Shown: piece after piece, positions 1-7,013 of the stretch
Numbering within the stretch: the first letter of the stretch is position 1
How the letters are laid out: every line of letters starts with the position of its first letter
From: ZCTH02-B3 sp036563895
Lineage (GTDB): Bacteria > Bacillota > Bacilli > Paenibacillales > Paenibacillaceae
NCBI GenBank assembly: GCA_036563895.1
Contig: DATCLN010000154.1
Span: 1-18,637 of the forward strand
Length of the DNA: 18,637 nt
Direction: 5' to 3'
The notes under the pieces: model-generated
The model's input: only the letters and a program-made list of their open reading frames with translations
Database searches by the model: none
What the model was told of the DNA's origin: nothing
Made by a program: the position numbers and the translations under genes

Positions 1-1158
1 CACGTACCGGTACTTGAGGGCCAGGCTTTCCAGAATGCAGCGGACGTACGCGCCCGTGTCCTCCGGCGGACGTTGTCCGGTGCGCATCGCGTACCGGCGG
101 ATGCGGTCCGGCATGTCCCCCGGCGGCAGGAACAGCCCGTCGTCCGGATCGATGAAGCAGGCGAAGGCCGGCGCTTTCCCCGCCAGCTCCACCAGCTCTT
201 CGTAGGAATGCGACAGGCCCCGCCGCTCCCATTCCCGCTTGCATTCCTGCAGGATCCACAAACCCATGATGTTTTTGAGCAGCCGGTACGTGCCGGCCAC
301 GCCGCCTTCGTTCGTGAAGTTGAGTTTCAGCGCCGTTTCGTTGATGACGGGCTGCTCCACTTCCGTCCCCATCAGCGACCAGGTGCCGCAGATGAGGTAG
401 GCGAAGGTGCGGCTCGCCGACGGAATCGCGGCCACCGCCGAGCCGGTGTCGTGTTCCGCCACCGCCACCACCGGCACGGGATCGATGCCCAGTTCCCCGC
501 ACACGGAGGGGCGGACCGTCCCGGCGGGGCTTCCCGGCTGCAGCACCTCGCCGAACAGCTTCTCCGGCAGTCCGAGCCTGCGGATCAGTTCGAAATCCCA
601 GCCGCCGAGGGAGGGGTTGAACAGCTGGGTCGTCGTGGCGTTGGTGAATTCGTGCGCCATCTCCCCGGTCAAGAAATACCGCAGGAGTTCGGGGATGAGC
701 AGCATCCGGCTCGCTTCCCTGAGCAGCGGCGAATCCGCCTGCTTCAGGGCGGCCAGCTGGAAGATCGTGTTGAAGGGAAGAAACTGGATGCCGGTGCGCC
801 TGAAAATCTCTTCCGCCGGGATGTCCGCCAGCACCCGCGCCATGGCCGGTTCGTTCCGTTCATCCCGGTAATGGAAAGGGTTGCCGAGCAGTCCGCCGTC
901 GGCGCCAATCAGGCCGAAATCGACCCCCCACGAGTCGATGCCCAGGCTCCGCGGCCTGATCCCGCGGTGTTTCGCCTTGAGAAGGGCCTGTTTCATTTCA
1001 TGGTACAACCGCAGGATGTCCCAGTGCAACCGGTCGCCGACGCGCACCGGGTCGTTGGGAAACCGGTGCAGCTCTTCCACTTCGATTTTGCCGTTTGCAA
1101 GGCGCCCGAGCAAGGCCCGGCCGCCGCTTGCGCCCAGATCGAAGGCCAGCGCCTGCAT
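1..1158 (-). CDS. rhaB: rhamnulokinase, partial (3' end beyond left edge)
   Basis: Phosphorylates L-rhamnulose to L-rhamnulose-1-phosphate with ATP in the cytoplasm, the second step of rhamnose breakdown. My translation of this strand gives 386 codons open to the window edge. It starts MQALAFDLGASGGR (FGGY-kinase phosphate loop, residues 7-14), has SWGVDFGL at 76-83, the expected catalytic Asp in EHDTGSAV (D237) and GTWSLMG at 258-264. About 100 C-terminal residues of a normal ~480-residue RhaB are missing because of the edge, not because of damage. The start at 1158 is preferred because the GCGGGGG ribosome site lies 8 nt upstream. An alternative ATG at 1164 overlaps the rhaA stop (TAATG) but leaves only 2 nt of spacing. 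It is the fourth gene of the leftward rha operon and is very probably translationally coupled to rhaA. Confidence 0.95.
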   Translation of the reverse strand, partial: MQALAFDLGASGGRALLGRLANGKIEVEELHRFPNDPVRVGDRLHWDILRLYHEMKQALLKAKHRGIRPRSLGIDSWGVDFGLIGADGGLLGNPFHYRDERNEPAMARVLADIPAEEIFRRTGIQFLPFNTIFQLAALKQADSPLLREASRMLLIPELLRYFLTGEMAHEFTNATTTQLFNPSLGGWDFELIRRLGLPEKLFGEVLQPGSPAGTVRPSVCGELGIDPVPVVAVAEHDTGSAVAAIPSASRTFAYLICGTWSLMGTEVEQPVINETALKLNFTNEGGVAGTYRLLKNIMGLWILQECKREWERRGLSHSYEELVELAGKAPAFACFIDPDDGLFLPPGDMPDRIRRYAMRTGQRPPEDTGAYVRCILESLALKYRYV

Positions 1159-1163
1159 GGGCA

Positions 1164-2429
1164 TTACCCCCGCTTCAGCTGGACATCCCGCTCGTACCGT
1201 TTCACTTCGTCCAGCCACGTTTCGCGCACCGGCACGTTTTGCTTCAGGCAGTAATAATCCCACACCGCCCCGAAGGGATACGATTTGAATTCTTCCGTGA
1301 GCGCCAGGCGCGTCGTGTAATCGCCCGCCAGCTCCGCACGCCTGAGCGCCTCGACCGGCTCCAGCATGGCACGCAGCAGGGCCTTGAGGGTGTTGCGCAC
1401 GCCGATGACCCACGCGGCCACCCGGTTGATGCTGGCGTCGAAGAAATCGAGGCCGATGAACGTTTTGCCCAGAAGATCCCCGCGCACCAGTTCCCTGGCG
1501 ATTTCCAGCAGTTCGTCGTCCATCGTCACCACATGGTCGCTGTCCCAGCGCACCGGCCGGCTGACGTGGAGCAGGATGCCGCGGGCGAAAAGGGCGAGGG
1601 CCGACAGCTTGTTCGAAATCGTCTCCGTGGGATGGAAATGCCCGCAGTCCAGGCAGATCAGCTTGCCGTTTTGAAGGGCGTATCCCATGTAAAATTCGTG
1701 GGAACCGACCACATACGCCTCCGAGCCGATGCCGAACAGCTTGCTCTCCACCGCGTCCAGCAAATGGTTTTCGTCGAACGGCTCGGCAAACACCTCGTCC
1801 AACGCCTCCTTCAGGCGCTGCCGCGGCGCCAGCCGGTCCGCCGGCACGTCCTTGTACCCGTCGGGGATCCACAGGTTGGTCACGCACGTCTGGCCGAGCC
1901 GCCGCCCGAATTCGGCGCCGATCCGGCGCGCCGCCTGGCAGTGGCGGATCCAGAAATCGCGGATCGCCCTGTCGGGATGGCTGAGCGTAAAGCCGTCCGC
2001 CGCCTTGGGGTGGGAGAAGCAGGTGGGATTGAAATCAAGGCCGAGCCCGCGTTCCTTCGCCCAATCCATCCACGACTGGTAATGCCGCGGTTCCAGCTCG
2101 TCCAGATCGACTTTTTCCCGGGTGTCGGCGTAAATCGCGTGCAGGTTCAGCTTGTGCTTCCCCGGAATGAGGGAAAACGCTTTCTCTAGATCCGAGCGCA
2201 GTTCGTCCGGCGTGCGGGCCGCCCCGGGGTAGTTGCCGGTGGCGGCGATGCCGCCGCCCAGTTCCTCATCGGGAAACAGGAACCCGCGCACGTCGTCGCC
2301 CTGCCAGCAGTGCACCGACACCTTGATGGACGCCAGCTTCTCCAGCGCCGCGTCGGTGTCGATGCCGTGTTCCGCGTACATTTCCTTAGCCAGTTCGTAA
2401 TTCCGTTCGATCCGCTCCAGTCCGCTCAT
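1164..2429 (-). CDS. rhaA: L-rhamnose isomerase
   Basis: Converts L-rhamnose to L-rhamnulose, a metal-dependent cytoplasmic step. The 421-residue product has the length of the E. coli-type RhaA (about 419), not the shorter Pseudomonas-type enzyme. Diagnostic stretches are HCWQGDD (40-46), a cluster of probable metal and substrate ligands around E228, D261 and H264/H266 (CLDCGHFHPTE), and HVSRPVRWDSDHVV near 288-301 with D296 and D298. The ATG at 2429 overlaps the stop of the upstream ASRT gene by 4 bp (ATGA), and a GGAGGGAGAAGG ribosome site precedes it. Its TAA touches the start region of rhaB. This spacing argues for one polycistronic message with coupled translation. Confidence 0.97.
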   Translation of the reverse strand: MSGLERIERNYELAKEMYAEHGIDTDAALEKLASIKVSVHCWQGDDVRGFLFPDEELGGGIAATGNYPGAARTPDELRSDLEKAFSLIPGKHKLNLHAIYADTREKVDLDELEPRHYQSWMDWAKERGLGLDFNPTCFSHPKAADGFTLSHPDRAIRDFWIRHCQAARRIGAEFGRRLGQTCVTNLWIPDGYKDVPADRLAPRQRLKEALDEVFAEPFDENHLLDAVESKLFGIGSEAYVVGSHEFYMGYALQNGKLICLDCGHFHPTETISNKLSALALFARGILLHVSRPVRWDSDHVVTMDDELLEIARELVRGDLLGKTFIGLDFFDASINRVAAWVIGVRNTLKALLRAMLEPVEALRRAELAGDYTTRLALTEEFKSYPFGAVWDYYCLKQNVPVRETWLDEVKRYERDVQLKRG

Positions 2430-2821
2430 TGCCCTTCTCCCTCCCTGACCGGATAAGCCACGACCGACATCAGCGCGTTTTCCGCCTGAGTGCTGTCCAT
2501 CCGGCTGTACTGGACGACCACGGGGATGTCGCTCTCCACTTCGATGGCGTACGGCACCCCGGCCGGGATGGACCGCCCGCCGTCCCCGCGCAGGGAGGAA
2601 GTCCGGATGTGCTTCGTCCGCCGCGCGGGTACGACATACGGAATGTTTTCCAGCGGCTCCCGGTCTTCAAAGTAGATCGTGAACCGAAGATGCGCGTCCC
2701 GGTCCGACGTGTTGAGCACGCAAACCGACTCGTGGCTTTCCAGCGTTCCCGAACTGGCCGGCGGAATGTAGCCGTCCGGGATGATCCACCGTCTGGCCCC
2801 AATCGCCCTGTCCGCCTTCAT
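2426..2821 (-). CDS. ASRT-family (sensory rhodopsin transducer-like) protein
   Basis: A small 131-residue soluble protein with no signal peptide or membrane segment. It closely resembles the Anabaena sensory rhodopsin transducer family (Pfam sensory_rhod_tran type). From memory of that protein, shared stretches are WIIPDGYIPP (12-21), ESHESVCVLNTSDRDAH (28-44), TIYFEDREP (48-56), VPARRTKHIR (64-73) and the C-terminal DSTQAENALMSVVAYP (109-124). The Anabaena protein is a tetrameric beta-rich partner of a retinal photoreceptor. No rhodopsin gene lies here. Comparative work on the superfamily proposed a small-molecule, probably sugar-binding role with links to carbohydrate operons. The gene follows rhaEW by 52 nt, has an AGGAAG ribosome site, and overlaps rhaA by 4 bp, so a role in rhamnose handling or sensing is a reasonable inference. 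Family assignment is strong; function is unknown. Confidence 0.88.
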   Translation of the reverse strand: MKADRAIGARRWIIPDGYIPPASSGTLESHESVCVLNTSDRDAHLRFTIYFEDREPLENIPYVVPARRTKHIRTSSLRGDGGRSIPAGVPYAIEVESDIPVVVQYSRMDSTQAENALMSVVAYPVREGEGQ

Positions 2822-2873
2822 GCGCGATCTTCCTTTCCCTTGGAATTTGAACGGAAGGCCGCACAGCCTCCCC

Positions 2874-4943
2874 TTATCTCACAAACGCCGCCGGCACGCC
2901 GCCGTCGATGGTCAGCATGCAGCCGGTGGTTTTCGCCGCCCGGGAAGAGGCGAAAAACGCCACCCCTTCCGCGATGTCTTCGGGAAGCACGTTGACGAGC
3001 AGCGTCGTCCGCTTGCGGTAATACTCTTCCAACTCTTCCGGCTTGATGCCGTAGGCGGCCGCCCGTTCCTCGCGCCACCGGGAATTCCAGATTTGCGAGC
3101 CCTGCAGCACGGCGTCGGGCAGAATCGTGTTGACGCGGATGCCGTACGGGCCGCCTTCCGCCGCGATGCAGCGCGCCAGATGCGCTTCCAGCGCCTTCGC
3201 CGCGCTGTAGGCGGCGGCGTTCTTGCCGGCGTACACGGCGTTTTTCGAAGCGATGAACACCATGCTGCCGCCGATGCCCTGTTCCTTCATCATCCGGAAC
3301 GCTTCCCGCGCCGCGAGGAAATAGCCGGTGCCGAGCACGCCCATGTTCAGGTTCCATTCCTCGAGGGTCGTTTCCTCCAGCGGACTGGAGGTGGCCAGCC
3401 CCGCGTTGTTGACGAGGATGTCGATGCCGCCGTAATACAGGGCCGCCTCGCGGAACGCCGTCCGCACCGCCTCTTCGTCCGTCACGTCCATGCGGACCGC
3501 CAGCGCCCGGCCTTCGCCGTATTTTCCGTTGATTTCGCCGGCGACCTTCTGCGCTCCTTCCAGGTTGAGGTCGGCCAGCACCACATGGGCGCCTTCGGCG
3601 GCCAGCCGGCGGGCGGTGGCGCTGCCGATGCCTCCCGCGCCGCCCGTGATCAGGGCGATCTGCCGGGAAAATTCGGCTTCCGGCGGAGCCAGCGTCAGCT
3701 TGTACAGTTCCAGCGGCCAATACTCCACGTTGTAGGCTTCGTTTTCGCTTAAGGACACGAAGTTGCCGAGGGCCGTCGCCCCCCGCATGACGGCGATGGC
3801 GCGATGGTACAGGTCGCCGCTCACGCGGGCCATGGCCAGGCTTTTGCCGGTGTTGATCATGCCCAACCCCGGAACGAGAATGACCCGCGGGGCCGGCTCG
3901 AACATGACGTCGCCTTCGTTCCTGTTGCGTTCAAAGTATGCCTTGTACTCCTCCTTGTACGCCGCAATCCCTTCCCGCAGCTTCCGCTTCAGGCCCTCGG
4001 CGTCGCCTTCGTCCGGCGTCCAGTCGACAAACAGCGGCTTCACCTTCGTGTGCACCAGGTGGTCCGGACAGGCGGCGCCGATCTGCGACAATGCTTGCGA
4101 ATCTCGGCCGCAGACAAAACGGAGCACATCCTCCCCGTCGTCGAAGGAGAGGATCATGCGCTTTCCTTCCGCGGACACCGCGCCGCGCACGAGGGGCATC
4201 ACCTCGGCCGCCAGCCGCCGGCGGACGTCCGCCGGCAGCGGCTCGAACTTCCGGCCGCCAAACAGCTTCGCTTCGTCCACGCGGGCTTCGATGTACGCCT
4301 CCGCCTCTTGAATCACCCGGATCGTCCGCGCGTAGCACTCTTCCGCCGTGTCGCCCCACGTCACGAGGCCGTGCTTTTCCATCAGCACCAGTTCCGCCTT
4401 CGGATTGGCGAGCACGCCCTGGGCGATCATCTTGGAGAGCCTGAAGCCCGGCCGGATGTACGGCACCCAGACGAACCGGTCGCCGAAGATCTCCCGTGCC
4501 ACCTCCTTGCCGTTGTCGGAGCAGCAGATGCTGATGATGGCGTCGGGATGGGTGTGGTCCACGTGCCGGAAAGGCAGGAACGCATGCAGCAGCGTTTCGA
4601 TGGAGGCGCGCGGGTGCTTCGCGTCGATCATGCAATGCGCCAGATACGCCACCATCTCCTCGTCCGTCATGTCTTCCCGCTCAAACAGCGGCCGGATGTC
4701 GTCCATCCTCAGTCCGGTGAAATTGGACGCCTTGGCCGTCGCCAGGTCGGAGCCGCTGCCCTTGACGTACATCACCTCGATCTCGCGCCCGCGGAAATCC
4801 CGCACGGTCATCTTCGCCGACGTGTTGCCGCCTCCCCAGTTGCAGACCCGGCGGTCCGTACCCAGCAGATTGGACCGGTACACGAGCTCGTCGAGCTCCG
4901 AAAGTCCGGCCGCCTTCGTTTTGTCCCACAGGTTCTGGACCAT
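2874..4943 (-). CDS. rhaEW: bifunctional rhamnulose-1-phosphate aldolase / short-chain dehydrogenase
   Basis: Splits rhamnulose-1-phosphate to dihydroxyacetone phosphate and L-lactaldehyde, and the C-terminal domain is expected to oxidise the lactaldehyde. Residues 1-~415 form a class II aldolase domain with GGGNTS (37-42), probable metal ligands in HVDHTHPD (H130, H132) and H191 in MEKHGLVTWG. Residues ~428-689 form a short-chain dehydrogenase with TGGAGGIG (433-440), NNAG (512-515), S566 and the active-site Y579-S-A-A-K583. The 689-residue length equals that of B. subtilis YuxG. The reading frame stays open upstream, but the ATG at 4943 is chosen because GGAGGGG lies 5 nt before it and because family members start here. 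It is the first gene of the rha operon and has a long A-rich leader. Confidence 0.95.
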   Translation of the reverse strand: MVQNLWDKTKAAGLSELDELVYRSNLLGTDRRVCNWGGGNTSAKMTVRDFRGREIEVMYVKGSGSDLATAKASNFTGLRMDDIRPLFEREDMTDEEMVAYLAHCMIDAKHPRASIETLLHAFLPFRHVDHTHPDAIISICCSDNGKEVAREIFGDRFVWVPYIRPGFRLSKMIAQGVLANPKAELVLMEKHGLVTWGDTAEECYARTIRVIQEAEAYIEARVDEAKLFGGRKFEPLPADVRRRLAAEVMPLVRGAVSAEGKRMILSFDDGEDVLRFVCGRDSQALSQIGAACPDHLVHTKVKPLFVDWTPDEGDAEGLKRKLREGIAAYKEEYKAYFERNRNEGDVMFEPAPRVILVPGLGMINTGKSLAMARVSGDLYHRAIAVMRGATALGNFVSLSENEAYNVEYWPLELYKLTLAPPEAEFSRQIALITGGAGGIGSATARRLAAEGAHVVLADLNLEGAQKVAGEINGKYGEGRALAVRMDVTDEEAVRTAFREAALYYGGIDILVNNAGLATSSPLEETTLEEWNLNMGVLGTGYFLAAREAFRMMKEQGIGGSMVFIASKNAVYAGKNAAAYSAAKALEAHLARCIAAEGGPYGIRVNTILPDAVLQGSQIWNSRWREERAAAYGIKPEELEEYYRKRTTLLVNVLPEDIAEGVAFFASSRAAKTTGCMLTIDGGVPAAFVR

Positions 4944-5180
4944 GGCTTCCCCTCCGCCTTTTTGTTTTTGTTTATTTTTATTTTGTTTATTTTTGTTTGT
5001 AGTCAGTTTAACATGTCGGGAGTCGGTTTGAACAGACTTTTTTCTTCGATTTATCCCGCTTTTTTCCGTTTCCGTTTGCCATTCCGTTTTCCATCCCGGT
5101 TCCTTCCCGTTATCCGCCTCTTTTCCGACCCGTTTTCCGTCCCGCTTCCCGCCCCGCTTTCCGTCGCCGCAGCCTATTTG
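4944..5180 (-). other. purine-rich then A-rich leader of the rha operon
   Basis: No gene. Read on the minus strand, 5165 to about 5035 is mostly purines, with many degenerate GGAAAACGG-like units roughly every 10 nt. Then 4999-4959 is almost only A with scattered C and T (AAACAAAAATAAACAAAA-like), directly before the ribosome site GGCGGAGGGG. The A-rich part would be an unstructured leader that favours ribosome loading. The frame of rhaEW stays open across this region but gives low-complexity Lys/Gly/Arg sequence, so I do not regard it as coding. Confidence 0.6.
5005..5032 (-). promoter_or_regulatory. possible promoter of the rha operon
   Basis: On the minus strand TTCAAA (5032-5027) and TAAACT (5010-5005) are separated by 16 bp. 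Each matches its sigma-A consensus hexamer at 4 of 6 positions. Such a weak pair would fit an activator-dependent promoter and would leave a leader of about 55 nt before rhaEW. The call is tentative because the A+T-rich DNA next to it gives chance matches. Confidence 0.3.
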
Positions 5181-5210
5181 TTGACAGCGTTTACATCCAT
5201 TTGACATAAT
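5181..5210 (+). promoter_or_regulatory. sigma-A promoter of the sensor kinase / regulator genes
   Basis: A perfect -35 box TTGACA (5181-5186) and a -10 box CATAAT (5205-5210, 5 of 6 matches) lie 18 bp apart. Transcription would begin near 5217, leaving about 24 nt before the sensor kinase ATG at 5241. The -35 box is overlapped by a cre-like operator. Confidence 0.7.
5182..5195. promoter_or_regulatory. catabolite responsive element (cre) for CcpA
   Basis: TGACAGCGTTTACA matches the degenerate cre consensus TGWNANCGNTNWCA at every fixed position. It covers five of the six -35 bases, so bound CcpA should block RNA polymerase. This would place the sensor kinase genes, and perhaps the divergent rha operon, under glucose repression. 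Confidence 0.7.
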
Positions 5211-5240
5211 GACAACACGCGCAAGCCCGAGGTGAGGGTC

Positions 5241-7013
5241 ATGAAAAAGTGGCTGGACCGCTACCGGCATCTGAAGATCCGGCACAAGCTGACGCTTCTC
5301 ATCTCGCTGATCGTCGCCGTGTCATTCGTATTCACGGCGCTCACGCAGCAGTACGCGTTTTCCGTCTACGACCGGCAGCTCCACGAAAAATCGTCGCAGG
5401 TGCTGAACCTGTCCTCCTCCGCCATCGAGTCGGAACTGAAACGGCTGGCCCACGTCTCGTTCAACCTCGCCACCGATCCGCAAATCCAGGAACTTCTGCT
5501 CGCCATCCGGACCAGCGATTCCGGCTACGAACGCTACCTGTTGGGCCAGCGGCTCATCGACCGGCTGATCGGCTACGCCGGAACCGAATCGTACATCCGG
5601 TCCATCCAGATGCTCGACGCGCACGGAAGCGAACACCGGGCGGGTCTTCCCGCGGCCATTCCGCCGGAAAAATGGAACCGGATCCGGACGCTGACCCTGG
5701 AGGCCAAGGGCGACTACATCTGGGTGTTCCCCGACGAGCACGACCGGTCTCTCATTCTGGCGAGGGACATCCGCTCGTTCCGCAACACCAATTTCGATCT
5801 GCAGGTGCTGGGGACGGCGGTGATCCGGCTCGACATCGGCGGCATCGTGGGCACCTTCGCCCGGGAAGGAAAAGAAGGGCTGGTGCTGATGGCAGGCCCG
5901 GAAACGATCTATCCGGCCGGCGCGCCCTTCGATCCGGCGGACGTCCTGCCCCTGCTTCGGAACCGTTCCGGCTATTTCATCCGGTCCATCGACGGAAAGG
6001 CGCATTTTTTCTCGTACATCCGCTCCTCCGACACCGGCTGGACCTACATCAACCTGACCCCTTACAACGTCATCTTCCAACGCGTGGTGCTGGTCAAGCA
6101 GCTGGCCGTGGCGGTGTTCGCCCTCCTGTTCGTGCTCCTCTTCCTGTGGGGCATCCGCTTCTCGCGCGGGCTTACGCGCCCCATCGAGGACCTGATCGGA
6201 CGCATGAAGCTGGTGGAGAAGGGCAACTTCTCGGAAGCCCATCTGCTCCGGGACGCGGCGCCGCCGATGGACGAAATCGGGCTGCTCCACCGGACGTTCC
6301 GCCGCATGGTGGAACGGATCAACACGCTGATCACGGAAAACTACGCCAACCGGCTGCTGCTCAAGGAAACGGAATTCAAGGCGCTGCAGGCGCAGATCAA
6401 TCCCCATTTTCTCTACAACACGCTGGAGTCGATCAACTGGCTGGCCCGCGTGAACGGCCAGGCGGAAATCTCCCGCATGGTGGAAGCGCTCGGGTACCTG
6501 TTGCGCAACGCCGTCAGCATGAAGCAGCCCCTCATCCCGCTGGCCGACGAGCTGGAAATCGTGCGCCACTACGTGACGATCCAGAAATACCGGTACGAGG
6601 ACCGGCTTGATTTCTCGCTGCAGGTGCCCAAAGAGTTTCTCCACCGCCGGATTCCGAAGCTTTCGCTGCAGCCCCTGCTGGAGAACGCCTTCAAGCACGC
6701 CCTCGAGCCCGGCCTGAACGGCTGCCGCATCGCGGTCCGGGCGTACGAGACGGAAGACGCCTTCTGCGTGGCGGTGGAGGACGACGGTCCGGGCATGCCC
6801 CCGGACATCCTCGACAAGCTGCGCGCGGGAACGCTGCGCACCCGGGGCCAGGGGATCGGGCTGCGCAACATCGACGAGCGGATCCGGATCGCCTTTGGCG
6901 AAGCGTGGGGGCTGCAGGTGGAAAGCGGAGCCGGGCGCGGCACGCGGGTCATCCTCCGGATGCCGAAAGAAGCGAAGGAGGTCGGCGGCCTTGTACAAAG
7001 TGCTTCTGGTTGA
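5241..7013 (+). CDS. sensor histidine kinase (YesM type)
   Basis: Membrane sensor of a two-component system of the type paired with AraC-family regulators and sugar importers. The 590-residue product has TM1 at about 16-36, an extracellular sensor domain of about 245 residues, TM2 at about 283-305, a HAMP-like linker (about 306-365), and a His_kinase (LytS/YesM) domain with phospho-acceptor H389 in QINPHFLYN. The ATPase domain shows N482 in LLENAFKHAL, DDGPGM (514-519) and GQGIGLRN (537-544). The ATG at 5241 is preferred over a GTG at 5232 because AGGTGA sits 5 nt before it. Its 3' end overlaps the regulator gene by 23 bp. From its neighbours the signal is probably an extracellular pectin-derived oligosaccharide; the sequence does not show the ligand. 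Confidence 0.95.
   Translation: MKKWLDRYRHLKIRHKLTLLISLIVAVSFVFTALTQQYAFSVYDRQLHEKSSQVLNLSSSAIESELKRLAHVSFNLATDPQIQELLLAIRTSDSGYERYLLGQRLIDRLIGYAGTESYIRSIQMLDAHGSEHRAGLPAAIPPEKWNRIRTLTLEAKGDYIWVFPDEHDRSLILARDIRSFRNTNFDLQVLGTAVIRLDIGGIVGTFAREGKEGLVLMAGPETIYPAGAPFDPADVLPLLRNRSGYFIRSIDGKAHFFSYIRSSDTGWTYINLTPYNVIFQRVVLVKQLAVAVFALLFVLLFLWGIRFSRGLTRPIEDLIGRMKLVEKGNFSEAHLLRDAAPPMDEIGLLHRTFRRMVERINTLITENYANRLLLKETEFKALQAQINPHFLYNTLESINWLARVNGQAEISRMVEALGYLLRNAVSMKQPLIPLADELEIVRHYVTIQKYRYEDRLDFSLQVPKEFLHRRIPKLSLQPLLENAFKHALEPGLNGCRIAVRAYETEDAFCVAVEDDGPGMPPDILDKLRAGTLRTRGQGIGLRNIDERIRIAFGEAWGLQVESGAGRGTRVILRMPKEAKEVGGLVQSASG

Noticed and set aside
73..1254. A 393-codon plus-strand open frame
   Set aside because: It is opposite rhaB, whose minus-strand translation gives all FGGY kinase motifs; the plus frame is Arg/Gln/His-rich low-information sequence.
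5205..5240. Riboswitch or long structured leader before the sensor kinase
   Set aside because: The predicted transcript leader is only about 24 nt, too short for a riboswitch.
4944..5285. N-terminal extension of rhaEW to 803 residues
   Set aside because: The extension is Lys/Gly-rich low-complexity sequence running into the antisense of the kinase gene; the 689-residue form matches the family and has a good ribosome site.
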